A DNA stretch of 29,863 bases, taken from NCBI GenBank assembly GCA_017449925.1, contig JAFSYO010000173.1, positions 1 through 29,863 of the forward strand, read 5' to 3'. Below are positions 14,874 to 21,535 of the stretch, in pieces. Origin of the DNA: Stomatobaculum sp. Its GTDB lineage: Bacteria; Bacillota_A; Clostridia; Lachnospirales; Lachnospiraceae. Made by a program: the position numbers and the translations under genes. Position 1 is the first letter of the stretch, and every line of letters starts with the position of its first letter. The notes beneath the pieces were generated by a model. That model was given only the letters and a program-made list of their open reading frames with translations, was not told where the DNA came from and made no database searches.

Positions 14874-14980
14874 GGCCGCCTCTCGCAGCCTGTTTACTCT
14901 TACTTACACTGACGGACATAATATAAACAGTCTTGCTCTGGACGGCGTGACCGCCGTCGGGAGGCGGCCTGTTGTTTTTA
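14874..14980 (+). ncRNA. Structured bioY leader RNA (three-stem fold), candidate attenuator
   Basis: The leader can form an outer stem GGCCGCCUC (14874-14882) with GAGGCGGCC (14961-14969), extendable by two more pairs. Two inner stems are CUGUUUA (14890-14896) with UAAACAG (14924-14930), and GACGGC (14941-14946) with GCCGUC (14953-14958). A competing hairpin CCGCC (14951-14955) / GGCGG (14963-14967) lies directly before UGUUGUUUUU (about 14970-14979), and so could act as a weak terminator. It matches no riboswitch class that I recognise. Confidence 0.5.
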
Positions 14981-14998
14981 AAAGGAAGCAGATTTATC

Positions 14999-15547
14999 AT
15001 GACTAAAAATAATCAGATCAGGATCCTTACCACCACCGCGCTGATGACTGCCGTTCTCTGTGTCCTCAGCCCGATCTCTCTTCCCATCGGCCCCGTACCG
15101 ATATCTCTTACCAATCTGGCCCTGTATTTCATGATCTATGTCGTGGGGACCAGGATCAGTTTCACATCCTGTCTTCTTTTCATTCTGCTGGGTCTTGTAG
15201 GCATGCCTGTGTTTTCCGGGTACACAGGAGGACCGCAGAAGCTCTTCGGACCCACGGGCGGATACATTATCGGATATCTCCCCATGATCCTCATCATGGG
15301 CTCCTTCGTCAAAAAACATTGGCAGAACCGGATCGCCTGCGTCGCAGTGATGGAGGCCGCCACCTGGATCCTCTACCTTCTCGGCACCGCATGGCTGTCC
15401 TTCGGCACAGGGATGAGTTTCCGCGCCGCTCTCGGTGCCGGCGTTCTTCCTTTCATTATTCTGGACTTTATGAAAATGTGCGCCGCCGCAGTCACGGCCC
15501 CCATGATCTGTATGAGGCTTCAGAAAGCTGGCGTCACTGCCTTCTGA
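14999..15547 (+). CDS. bioY: BioY, substrate-binding (S) component of the biotin ECF transporter
   Basis: A 182-residue membrane protein with six hydrophobic segments, matching BioY. Landmarks are LPIGPVPISLTNLALYFM near the N-terminus, the loop GLVGMPVFSGYTGGPQKLFG followed by PTGGYIIGYL, and LGAGVLPFIILDFMKMCAAA near the end. BioY captures biotin and works with an EcfA/A'/T module that is not encoded here; some BioY proteins also work alone. The open frame extends upstream to a TTG, but the ATG at 14999 with AAAGGAAG about 10 bases before it is the likely start. Two BirA-type boxes and the promoter upstream agree with biotin control. Confidence 0.94.
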   Translation: MTKNNQIRILTTTALMTAVLCVLSPISLPIGPVPISLTNLALYFMIYVVGTRISFTSCLLFILLGLVGMPVFSGYTGGPQKLFGPTGGYIIGYLPMILIMGSFVKKHWQNRIACVAVMEAATWILYLLGTAWLSFGTGMSFRAALGAGVLPFIILDFMKMCAAAVTAPMICMRLQKAGVTAF

Positions 15548-15574
15548 AAACCCGGGATACTATTCCATACAAAG

Positions 15575-15603
15575 AAAAAGACCGCTATTTCTGCGGTCTT
15601 TTT
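15575..15603. terminator. Bidirectional terminator shared by bioY and the DUF1576 gene
   Basis: A perfect 11-bp stem (AAAAAGACCGC / GCGGTCTTTTT) with a 7-base loop, flanked by A and T runs so that it works in both directions. The right arm and loop lie inside the last codons and the stop (15585-15587) of the minus-strand gene. Confidence 0.9.
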
Positions 15604-17030
15604 GCGTTTTCGTCCAGTGTCATCATATCGGAAAGATCGATCGTCTGGTTCATGGCGTCCCGCGGAGTCTTCACATAATGCTCCAGGATCGGGATCAGGA
15701 TCAGCGCGGCGATACCGGCAGTAAAACCGCCGTTGTAGAGCATCAGCCCACCATGCAAGGCTCCCGTCGCAGTGCAGAGCGCCGCACAGAGCGCACCGGC
15801 CGCCACTCCTGCCGCCTCACCGTATCGTCCCACGATGGGGCAGAGGCCGGTGGCGAAAGCGACGCTGTTGATGTAAGCCTGGGTGGAGACAGTCCATGTG
15901 GCATGGCCGCCGACCAGGTGGTTGAACAGCATGGCGATCAGGGACAACAAAGGGAATCCGAGGAAGATCGGCCACACATTCCGCGGATGCTGACCCATGG
16001 ATGTAAAGGTCAGCGCCGCGAAGATCACGCCGAAGGTCGGACCTGTAAAACCGGCCCCGCTTGTAAATTCCACCGCCAGATTGATATATCCCAGGAACAA
16101 AAGACCGTAGAGTCCGACATTGATGAGGCACAGAGGCATGCCGTATTTTTTGGCAAAATTGCTCTGGTAGCCGGTGTCCAGCAGAAGATGCCTGAGTCCC
16201 CGGAAGCTTTTACAGTTCAGGTACCATCCGGCCAGAAGGCACAGAAGAAAGATCGTTATAAAATACAGATTCCCGAACAGTTCATAGGAACGGCCGAACC
16301 GGTTGTAGACGCCGTTGGTGTAGATGGGTACCACCGGCACCGTCACGCCCACAGTCCTGTAAAGGAAATTGAAGACCAGGAATCCGAACATACCATATGC
16401 CAGGCCGCCGTTATACAGGTTATAACCTTTGTGCCACGCTCTCACACCGGGCAGGACTGCCGGGGCGACAAAAGCGATGACAAAGGCAAAGAGCACTGTC
16501 AGCAGGATCCCCTTCGGATTCAGGGAAGCCTCCCCCGCAACAAAGGTAGCTGAGTTGGTGTATCGGAACAAAAGCTCGCTCACAAAGGGACTGAAGCAGG
16601 TGGAGAACATACAGACATGAAGGTTCTGGTTGTAATCCAGGTTCTTCAGCTTCAGGTACAGGAAAGGCGCCAGAAAACATGGCCACATGTTGAGAAAATT
16701 AAGGCCGTAGAAACAGTGGGCAATGACCAGGAAATAGCCCGCCAGTGTATTCACATGGGAAGGCCCGGGCAGAAGGATCATGGAAGCGCTCATCACGGCG
16801 CCGCAAAGCCCCGCGTTCAGAAATGCCGCGGGGAGACTTCCGATGTTGAAGTAATCCGTCACCAGCGGCCCCGGCGTCACCAGGATCCTCAAAAAATCCT
16901 GTCCCAGTGTTCCCCAGGTCCCGGTGTAAGTCGCTCCCGCGGCAGCCGCAAGAAACAACGAAGCTGAAAGTCCGATGGTAAGTCCGTCGATGATCCTGCT
17001 GGTCCATGATTCTGATGTATCTATTATCAT
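15585..17030 (-). CDS. DUF1576-family integral membrane protein
   Basis: A 481-residue polytopic membrane protein with about ten or more hydrophobic segments. It matches DUF1576 proteins, which are common in clostridia and have no assigned role. Motifs seen include SRIIDGLTIGLSASLFLAAA at the N-terminus, MLLPGPSHVNTLAGYFLVIA, the repeated GGLAYGMFGFLVF and GGFTAGIAALILI segments, and SMGQHPRNVWPIFLGFPL. The repeated glycine-rich segments suggest an internal duplication, as in many transporters. The frame is open to 17066, but the ATG at 17030 with GGAGGG 6 bases upstream is preferred. It converges on bioY, and no functional link with biotin is shown. Confidence 0.82.
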   Translation of the reverse strand: MIIDTSESWTSRIIDGLTIGLSASLFLAAAAGATYTGTWGTLGQDFLRILVTPGPLVTDYFNIGSLPAAFLNAGLCGAVMSASMILLPGPSHVNTLAGYFLVIAHCFYGLNFLNMWPCFLAPFLYLKLKNLDYNQNLHVCMFSTCFSPFVSELLFRYTNSATFVAGEASLNPKGILLTVLFAFVIAFVAPAVLPGVRAWHKGYNLYNGGLAYGMFGFLVFNFLYRTVGVTVPVVPIYTNGVYNRFGRSYELFGNLYFITIFLLCLLAGWYLNCKSFRGLRHLLLDTGYQSNFAKKYGMPLCLINVGLYGLLFLGYINLAVEFTSGAGFTGPTFGVIFAALTFTSMGQHPRNVWPIFLGFPLLSLIAMLFNHLVGGHATWTVSTQAYINSVAFATGLCPIVGRYGEAAGVAAGALCAALCTATGALHGGLMLYNGGFTAGIAALILIPILEHYVKTPRDAMNQTIDLSDMMTLDENAKRPQK

Positions 17031-17125
17031 ATCTTCCCTCCGGCAGTTCAGAGCTTTTCTTTGCATTTCTTTAACTTTTAGTATAACGCTGCGGAGAGAT
17101 TTTTGGTGGTTTCAAAAGTAAACAA

Positions 17126-17161
17126 AAGAAAAAACCTTTGAACAATCGTCCAAAGGTTTTT
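17126..17161 (-). terminator. Terminator of tRNA-Leu (AAG)
   Basis: AAAACCTTTG (17131-17140) pairs with CAAAGGTTTT (17151-17160) around a 10-base loop. On the minus strand the stem is followed by TTTTTTC. It lies 6 bases beyond the tRNA 3' end. Confidence 0.85.
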
Positions 17162-17166
17162 ATCGA

Positions 17167-17249
17167 TGCGGGAAATGGGACTTGAACCCACACGACCTAC
17201 GGCCACTAGATCCTTAGTCTAGCCTGTCTGCCAATTCCAGCATCCCCGC
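17167..17249 (-). tRNA. tRNA-Leu (AAG)
   Basis: An 83-nt class II tRNA on the minus strand, starting GCGGGGATGCTGGAATTGGC. Anticodon stem CTAGA/TCTAG encloses CTAAGGA, so the anticodon is AAG (Leu). The long variable arm (TGGCCGTAGGTCG) is as expected for Leu. T-arm GTGGGTTCAAGTCCCAT; discriminator A; CCA not encoded. Confidence 0.95.
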
Positions 17250-17261
17250 TCAACGTTAGAG

Positions 17262-17290
17262 AGTATAGCACAGACAGCTCTCCGATGCAA
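17262..17290 (-). promoter_or_regulatory. Promoter of tRNA-Leu (AAG)
   Basis: Minus-strand TTGCAT (17285-17290), a 17-bp spacer and TATACT (17262-17267), 12 bp before the mature 5' end. Confidence 0.75.
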
Positions 17291-17313
17291 GCGTTTTAAT
17301 TGCAAAAAAGAAG

Positions 17314-17342
17314 TTGACACACCAGCTGTTTTAAGTTATACT
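17314..17342 (+). promoter_or_regulatory. Promoter of tRNA-Leu (CAG)
   Basis: TTGACA (17314-17319), a 17-bp spacer and TATACT (17337-17342), 11 bp before the mature 5' end. Confidence 0.85.
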
Positions 17343-17353
17343 ACCAACTGTTC

Positions 17354-17437
17354 GCAGAGATGGCGGAATTGGCAGACGCGCACGGTTCAGGTCCGTGTGA
17401 CAGCAATGTCATGAGGGTTCAAGTCCCTTTCTCTGCA
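17354..17437 (+). tRNA. tRNA-Leu (CAG), integration target
   Basis: An 84-nt class II tRNA starting GCAGAGATGGCGGAATTGGC. Anticodon stem CACGG/CCGTG encloses TTCAGGT, so the anticodon is CAG (Leu). Acceptor GCAGAGA pairs with TCTCTGC; discriminator A; CCA not encoded. The last 17 bases belong to the 18-bp attachment repeat, so the tRNA stays intact after integration. Confidence 0.96.
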
Positions 17438-17438
17438 C
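17421..17438 (+). repeat. attL of the integrated element (18-bp core)
   Basis: AAGTCCCTTTCTCTGCAC covers the T-arm 3' side and acceptor 3' strand of tRNA-Leu(CAG). An identical copy lies at 26448-26465, and the flanking bases differ on both sides. Confidence 0.9.
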
Positions 17439-17447
17439 TACTTTTTC

Positions 17448-17472
17448 AGCACTGGTTATCCAGTGCTTTTTT
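17448..17472 (+). terminator. Terminator behind tRNA-Leu (CAG), supplied by the element
   Basis: AGCACTGG (17448-17455) pairs with CCAGTGCT (17460-17467) around a 4-base loop, followed by six T. It lies inside the element just right of attL. Confidence 0.88.
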
Positions 17473-17580
17473 CATGCCGAAAATGGCTTAACCACGCTGT
17501 TTATCGGTTCTTTCACTTCTTCTGTAACTGTCTTTAGAGTGCCGCCTTTTGCCGCCGAAAAACCACCTTTTTTGACCTTC

Positions 17581-17682
17581 CTGCGGTCACTCCTGCGGTC
17601 AAATCTGCGGTCAGGAAATGGCCTGTTTCCTTGGATTCCTGGCATTGCCGCCGGGCGCTTTCGGGATCCCCTGCGGTCAAAT
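17581..17682 (+). repeat. Left-end arm-type repeats (CTGCGGTCA, 12-bp period)
   Basis: CTGCGGTCA occurs at 17581, 17593 and 17605, exactly 12 bp apart, and again at 17671 in the form CTGCGGTCAAAT. Two copies with the same spacing and linker recur at 26388-26408 near attR. Paired repeats at both ends of an integrating element are characteristic of integrase arm sites. Apart from these and the terminator, I see no gene between 17438 and 17812. Confidence 0.75.
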
Positions 17683-17764
17683 TCCCCGATTCCCCTTTTA
17701 CGCCCTGTTCCGGGACTTCCTGAGACCCGTTTTCCTGCCCTTCTTCACAACCGGGATCGTCTGA

Positions 17765-17789
17765 TATAATGATGATAACCTGTATACAG
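17765..17789 (+). promoter_or_regulatory. -10 box and CTGTATACAG palindrome upstream of the ArpU-type gene
   Basis: A perfect TATAAT (17765-17770) lacks a convincing -35 box at 16-18 bp. Ten bases on is the palindrome CTGTATACAG (17780-17789). The layout suggests an activator-dependent or repressed promoter. Confidence 0.4.
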
Positions 17790-17812
17790 TATTCAGAATG
17801 TGAGGCCGTGCC

Positions 17813-18163
17813 ATGGAAAGAAACACGATGGAGCTTGAGCGGGTGAGGGATTTTCTGAGCGACTACCATCGGGCAAAGAAAGGATTGCAGTATGCAGAGG
17901 AGTGCATTGAAGAACTGCAAGGAGCTGGCGCCAATCCGGGCGATGACCTGAAGCAGATGAAGAAGGGCTGTGAAGATCGCATGCACAGGGTCGCTTCTGC
18001 CGTGTCTATGATTCATGACGATGACGCCCGGATGGTGGTTTTCTGCCGTTTCATCAAGCTCATGAACGTCGACGAGACAGCGGAACACACTTGCTTCTCT
18101 TCCCGCCATACCCAGAGGATCGTGAACAGGGGATTGGCGGAGCTGTCCCGGATCATCAGCTAA
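17813..18163 (+). CDS. Sigma-like / ArpU-type phage transcriptional regulator
   Basis: A 116-residue protein with a helical N-terminal half (ERVRDFLSDYHRAKKGLQYAEE) and a C-terminal helix-turn-helix resembling sigma region 4: RFIKLMNVDETAEHTCFSSRHTQRIVNRGLAEL. This pattern is typical of ArpU/DUF1492-type late-gene regulators of firmicute phages, which activate the packaging and structural operon. It is the leftmost gene of the element, and no late genes follow it. It could act on a helper phage, on the element itself, or be a leftover. GAGG lies 7 bases before the ATG; M6 (position 17828) is an alternative start. Confidence 0.7.
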   Translation: MERNTMELERVRDFLSDYHRAKKGLQYAEECIEELQGAGANPGDDLKQMKKGCEDRMHRVASAVSMIHDDDARMVVFCRFIKLMNVDETAEHTCFSSRHTQRIVNRGLAELSRIIS

Positions 18164-18254
18164 AGCACATGAGGACATGAAAACAGCCCCGCACAAGGCC
18201 AGGCACCCAACGGAGCTGCAAAAAATGATAAATCCTGTTCGTATTGTACCACGT

Positions 18255-18905
18255 TCATGTGATCGGCTTCCATGGATCAGGCGGAGAAAGCGCCTTGAAT
18301 GGGTCGCAGAGCGCACATCTTTCCGAGCAAATAGCGGCGTCTTTCCTGCTGACCCGCCGGGCCTTCCGGTCAATCAGCCATTCAGTTTCAAGCGCTAAGA
18401 TCTGATATACCTTTTCGGTAAATTCTTCCATTTCTTCGGGGGACACAGAAAGCACTCTTGACGGTTCCCGGCTTACTTCCCTTTCATGGTTTTCGCATAC
18501 GAAGTATTTCCCGCCCTTACCCTCTCTCATATCCAAGAAAACCTCATATCCCAGATCATAAAGCAGTCCCCGCATTGAGTATAAACGATGCTCTGTTGAA
18601 ATCGACACGGTTCTTACTTCTTCCGTGTCCCTTGGCGTCTGCTTCAACAGCAGATAATCCGCACTCACGCCGAGCACATCCCCGAACTGTTCCGCCCACG
18701 TTGCACCATAACCACGCCTGCCTTTGATGATATTATTGATGTTCTGAGAGGAAACACCTGCCCTTCTGGATAATTCCGCCTGACTCATTCCCGCATTGTC
18801 TAAGCACTCTTTAAGGCGTGTACCCTGCTCCTTCCATTCCGCCCGTTGCCAGTCTGGCGCCTCTTGCCACTTCGGAACACCATTCGTTGTTTTTCCCATA
18901 GTCAT
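18255..18905 (-). CDS. Xre/CI-like repressor of the element
   Basis: A 216-residue DNA-binding protein on the opposite strand to all early genes, the usual position of a lysogeny repressor. The helix-turn-helix lies at about residues 27-87: LKECLDNAGMSQAELSRRAG, VSSQNINNIIKGRR, then FGDVLGVSADYLL. The C-terminal about 120 residues have no S24 peptidase Ser/Lys motif that I can see, so RecA-stimulated self-cleavage is unlikely. Two in-frame ATGs compete (18905 and 18899); AAGG is 4 bases from the first and 10 from the second. The 190-bp region upstream holds seven ATTGTC half-sites, presumably its operators. Confidence 0.85.
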   Translation of the reverse strand: MTMGKTTNGVPKWQEAPDWQRAEWKEQGTRLKECLDNAGMSQAELSRRAGVSSQNINNIIKGRRGYGATWAEQFGDVLGVSADYLLLKQTPRDTEEVRTVSISTEHRLYSMRGLLYDLGYEVFLDMREGKGGKYFVCENHEREVSREPSRVLSVSPEEMEEFTEKVYQILALETEWLIDRKARRVSRKDAAICSERCALCDPFKALSPPDPWKPIT

Positions 18906-18915
18906 CCATCCTTAT

Positions 18916-19049
18916 ATTGTCTTTTCTGTATTGTCTATAAATGCACCAAAACGATTCAAAATACACCATATTCCAAAGCTCTATTGTCTAAATAATGACA
19001 ATTTTAAATTGTCTATATGGACAATATAATAATACCATAGACAGACAAT
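18916..19049. promoter_or_regulatory. Operator cluster (ATTGTC half-sites) and divergent early promoter region
   Basis: ATTGTC lies at 18916, 18930, 18983 and 19008, and its complement GACAAT at 18997, 19020 and 19044. Two pairs form inverted repeats: 18983-19002 (8-bp centre) and 19008-19025 (6-bp centre). A perfect TATAAT for rightward transcription (19025-19030) touches the second pair. This is the expected layout of a CI/Cro-type switch. Confidence 0.75.
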
Positions 19050-19094
19050 TATAGCAAGCGAACGGCATTTACAGCAAAGAAAGGAGCATGGAAA

Positions 19095-19313
19095 ATGGGG
19101 AGACTCAGGACGGACACGATCACAGACATGAAGAAGAAGAGACTTTTAAACACAAGGGAAATGCAGGGATATATCGGACAGGGTAAGGATCTGGCCCGGA
19201 GATTCTGCGATGAGATCGGAGCAACACGGAAATTCGGGAGCCGGGTGCTGTTTGACCGGGAAGTGATCGACAGGGCTCTTGATCGTATGGCGCTTGAAGC
19301 GTCCGCAAGGTAA
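19095..19313 (+). CDS. Excisionase-like small DNA-binding protein
   Basis: A 72-residue basic protein, LNTREMQGYIGQGKDLARRF followed by IGATRKFGSRVLFDREVIDR. The pattern of a short winged-helix turn with an RKFGxRVLFD wing resembles excisionase/DUF6462 proteins of clostridial elements, which bend DNA at attachment sites or act as early regulators. AAAGGAG lies 9 bases before the ATG. It is the first rightward gene after the operator cluster and is 14 bp from the next gene. Confidence 0.7.
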   Translation: MGRLRTDTITDMKKKRLLNTREMQGYIGQGKDLARRFCDEIGATRKFGSRVLFDREVIDRALDRMALEASAR

Positions 19314-19327
19314 GAAAGGAGACAGCT

Positions 19328-19717
19328 ATGGGATACGACGGCTATGTTTCACGGGAAGGATTCTCAGGAGATTTGCAGGGGGAATTGTTGAAGAATATCC
19401 CTTACGGAAAGAAGAACGCCATTCCGATGAAGGTTTTAGCAGCTAAGATGGGCGTCAGTGATCGGAAGCTCCGGGCCATGATCAAGGAAGCAAGGATCGA
19501 CAGGGCGCTTATTGCACTCGGTAAGGGCGGCAAGGGATATTATCGGCCTGAGACAAAAGAAGAACTTGAAGAATTCCTTGCTTTCATGGACAAAAGCGCA
19601 CGGACTCATTACATCTGCACAAACGGAGCCAGGGCGGCGTTGCAGAATATAGAGGAAGGCCGTACGGAATGGAAAGCAGAATACCGTCAGACAGACCTAT
19701 GGGAACAGGGGGATTGA
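19328..19717 (+). CDS. Unknown helix-turn-helix protein of the early region
   Basis: A 129-residue protein. Residues about 30-55 (NAIPMKVLAAKMGVSDRKLRAMIKEARID) form a likely helix-turn-helix, followed by GKGGKGYYRPETKEELEEFL, a winged-helix-like end. It probably binds DNA. The place between the excisionase-like gene and the replication initiator suggests an accessory replication or regulatory role. I recognise no named family. AGGAG lies 6 bases before the ATG, and the next gene starts 3 bases after its stop. Confidence 0.65.
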   Translation: MGYDGYVSREGFSGDLQGELLKNIPYGKKNAIPMKVLAAKMGVSDRKLRAMIKEARIDRALIALGKGGKGYYRPETKEELEEFLAFMDKSARTHYICTNGARAALQNIEEGRTEWKAEYRQTDLWEQGD

Positions 19718-19720
19718 CTT

Positions 19721-20554
19721 ATGGGGGAGCGCAGAATGGTTTCCCGGTCAGTGATTCGGACGGATCAGTTTTTAGATATGCCGCTGAGCGCTCAGGCTTT
19801 ATACGTCCACCTGAATTTGGATGCAGATGATGACGGATTCGTGGCAAACCCGAATACCATCCGAAGGATGATCGGGGCAAGCGCAGACGATATGAAAATC
19901 CTTATGGCGAAGAAGTTTGTCCTTGCCTTTGATAATGGCGTGGTAGTTATTCGGCACTGGCGCCAGATGAACACGCTTCAGAATGACAGGTATAAACAGA
20001 CCGTTTTCAAGGATCAGTATAAGGCCCTGAAGCTCCATGACGATAAAATCTATTATCCCGAAGGCCCTGATTCCGGGCTGATTCGTGACTGTTTCCAAAC
20101 TGATTCCAATCTGGATACAGACTGTTTCCATAGTGGTTCCAGTTCGGAACCTCAACTTAACTTAACAGAACACAACATAACACAACATAACTCAACCCAA
20201 CCCAAGGAACCCGGAACCAAGAACAAAAAGCGTTCTGGCGCTGTGGCGCCTGTGGTGGATGACCCGGATCTGAATCAGGCTTTATTGGATTTTGCGGAGC
20301 ACAGGAAGAATCTTAAAAAGCCTTTGACTGATAAAGGCATGAGCTTACTCCTGAAGAGACTGGAGAAGCTGGCACCAGATAACAGAACCCGGATCAGGAT
20401 TCTTGAGCAGTCCATGTTGCAGGGGTGGCAGGGGGTCTTTCCTCTGGATGAAAACGGAGCTTCCGGGAAGGGAAAGGACAGGTATCAGCCCGTCATGGAA
20501 TTTGGAGAAAGCGCCATGAATGGGGGTGTGCCTGATGATTTCTACATGCAGTGA
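19721..20554 (+). CDS. Phage-type replisome organizer / replication initiator
   Basis: A 277-residue protein. The N-terminal about 100 residues, with RSVIRTDQFLDMPLSAQALY, then LNLDADDDGFVANPNTIRRM and RHWRQMNTLQNDRYKQTVF, match the N-terminal winged-helix domain of phage replisome organizers (DnaD-like initiators of lactococcal and clostridial phages). A low-complexity, Asn/Thr/Gln-rich linker (about residues 140-165) is encoded by the decamer array at 20151-20200. The C-terminal part (FAEHRKNLKKPLTDKGMSLL and on) resembles the domain that contacts other replication proteins. It would open the element's origin and recruit the helicase loader encoded next. Confidence 0.8.
   Translation: MGERRMVSRSVIRTDQFLDMPLSAQALYVHLNLDADDDGFVANPNTIRRMIGASADDMKILMAKKFVLAFDNGVVVIRHWRQMNTLQNDRYKQTVFKDQYKALKLHDDKIYYPEGPDSGLIRDCFQTDSNLDTDCFHSGSSSEPQLNLTEHNITQHNSTQPKEPGTKNKKRSGAVAPVVDDPDLNQALLDFAEHRKNLKKPLTDKGMSLLLKRLEKLAPDNRTRIRILEQSMLQGWQGVFPLDENGASGKGKDRYQPVMEFGESAMNGGVPDDFYMQ
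20151..20200 (+). repeat. Decamer array inside the initiator gene, candidate origin
   Basis: Five consecutive 10-mers share the pattern CnCAACnnAA: CTCAACTTAA, CTTAACAGAA, CACAACATAA, CACAACATAA, CTCAACCCAA. The 10-bp period places them on one DNA face. Phage initiator genes often carry their own binding repeats at this place, so this is a candidate origin. Confidence 0.6.
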
Positions 20555-21215
20555 GCAGGATTTCATGAAGGTTGTCCTTTTCCTGAAAGGCGCTTACGGA
20601 TCCCCGACTTTTCTTGCTGATGCTGGCATGGTGAAAGTCTGGTATCAGTCTCTTAAAGATCTTCCCTTCGATGACCTGCGGGCGGCGGCACAGCGGCATG
20701 TGGCAACGCAGAAATTCCCGCCGAGTATTTCAGACCTGCGGGCCGCTTCCGCCGAGAGCAAACAGGATGGGGCCATGCAGGCGTGGCAGGAAGTCATAAA
20801 GGCCATGTCCCGGAGCGCATACAGCGCAGAGCAGGAGTTTGCAGCTCTTCCGCTCCTGTCAAGGCGGATCATAGGAAGCCCGAACGTGCTCCGGTCATGG
20901 GGCCTGACGGAATCGGGGGAAGTCCATACCGTAATCATGTCGCACTTCTTGAAGGCATGGCGGGAAGAATCCGAGAAACAGAGATTGATTGACCTGATGC
21001 CTGAGCCCCTGAAACCGCAGTTACCAGAGCAGAAAACGGAGCGGATCAGCGCCAGAACGGCGGAGATACCCGAAAAACAACCATCAGATGAGGCGGAAGG
21101 CCGGGAGAAAACCAAGGAAGAAATAAACGCCCTGTTCAATGAGACCATGCGGAAGATCAGAAAGCGGTCACAGCAGAGGCGGTGGGAACAGATGCGGAAG
21201 CAGGGGCCTGAATAA
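20535..21215 (+). CDS. Helicase-loader/inhibitor-like replication protein (G39P-type)
   Basis: A protein of 226 residues from the chosen ATG. The N-terminal about 75 residues (QDFMKVVLFLKGAYGSPTF, VWYQSLKDLPFDDLRAAAQR, TQKFPPSISDLRA) match the fold of SPP1 G39P-type helicase loader/inhibitor proteins, in which a short four-helix domain with the KFPPxIxDLR motif binds the replicative helicase. The middle resembles helicase-loader relatives. The C-terminus is highly charged (EEINALFNETMRKIRKRSQQ). The start is uncertain: ATG 20520 (five residues longer) or 20535, both overlapping the initiator gene. GGGGG upstream of 20535 and family alignment favour the latter. Confidence 0.65.
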   Translation: MISTCSEQDFMKVVLFLKGAYGSPTFLADAGMVKVWYQSLKDLPFDDLRAAAQRHVATQKFPPSISDLRAASAESKQDGAMQAWQEVIKAMSRSAYSAEQEFAALPLLSRRIIGSPNVLRSWGLTESGEVHTVIMSHFLKAWREESEKQRLIDLMPEPLKPQLPEQKTERISARTAEIPEKQPSDEAEGREKTKEEINALFNETMRKIRKRSQQRRWEQMRKQGPE

Positions 21216-21535
21216 CACAGAGCCGGGAATGATGCGGGGGAAAAGAGAATCTGCCAGGGTGCGACTTCCGCTTTGCGGGATCCATGGCGGCGGCGGGAAT
21301 CGGCGGGAGTTATGCACAAACCGCTGTGGATAATGCCCGGAGAAGGGGAAGGAAGTCACCATAGATTTTTTTCTTCTTAGCCGGGAAAAACGCACCCTCG
21401 ACGCCCCGCAGTACCCCTACCCCTCAGGAAGTACCTTTCCGCTTTTCAGCAGGATTTTTGAATTGTCAGAAAATTCCGAAAAATAACAGACAAATCGACA
21501 GAAAAACATATTATGTTGACCAATGAGGATATACC
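21216..21535. other. Gap region with inverted DnaA-box pair
   Basis: I find no convincing gene in these 320 bases. They contain TTATGCACA (21310-21318, one mismatch to the DnaA box) and TGTGGATAA (21325-21333, perfect on the reverse strand) in inverted order 6 bp apart, a T-rich tract at 21363-21378, and an AT-rich stretch (about 21450-21520) before the next gene. Confidence 0.55.
21310..21333. repeat. Inverted pair of DnaA-box-like 9-mers
   Basis: TTATGCACA, six bases, then TGTGGATAA. The second is a perfect DnaA box on the minus strand and the first has one mismatch. It lies between two replication/recombination genes of the element. Confidence 0.6.

Noticed and set aside
15678..16553. Plus-strand open frame of 291 codons
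   Set aside because: Antisense to the DUF1576 membrane protein gene; the product is a Gln/Arg/His-rich shadow without a start signal.
17581..17682. CRISPR or iteron array at the element left end
   Set aside because: Only four short copies with no unique spacers; the matching copies at the right end fit integrase arm sites better.
21139..21333. Plus-strand 64-codon frame over the DnaA-box region
   Set aside because: It is mostly an out-of-frame overlap with the helicase-loader-like gene, Gly/Arg-rich, without a ribosome binding site.
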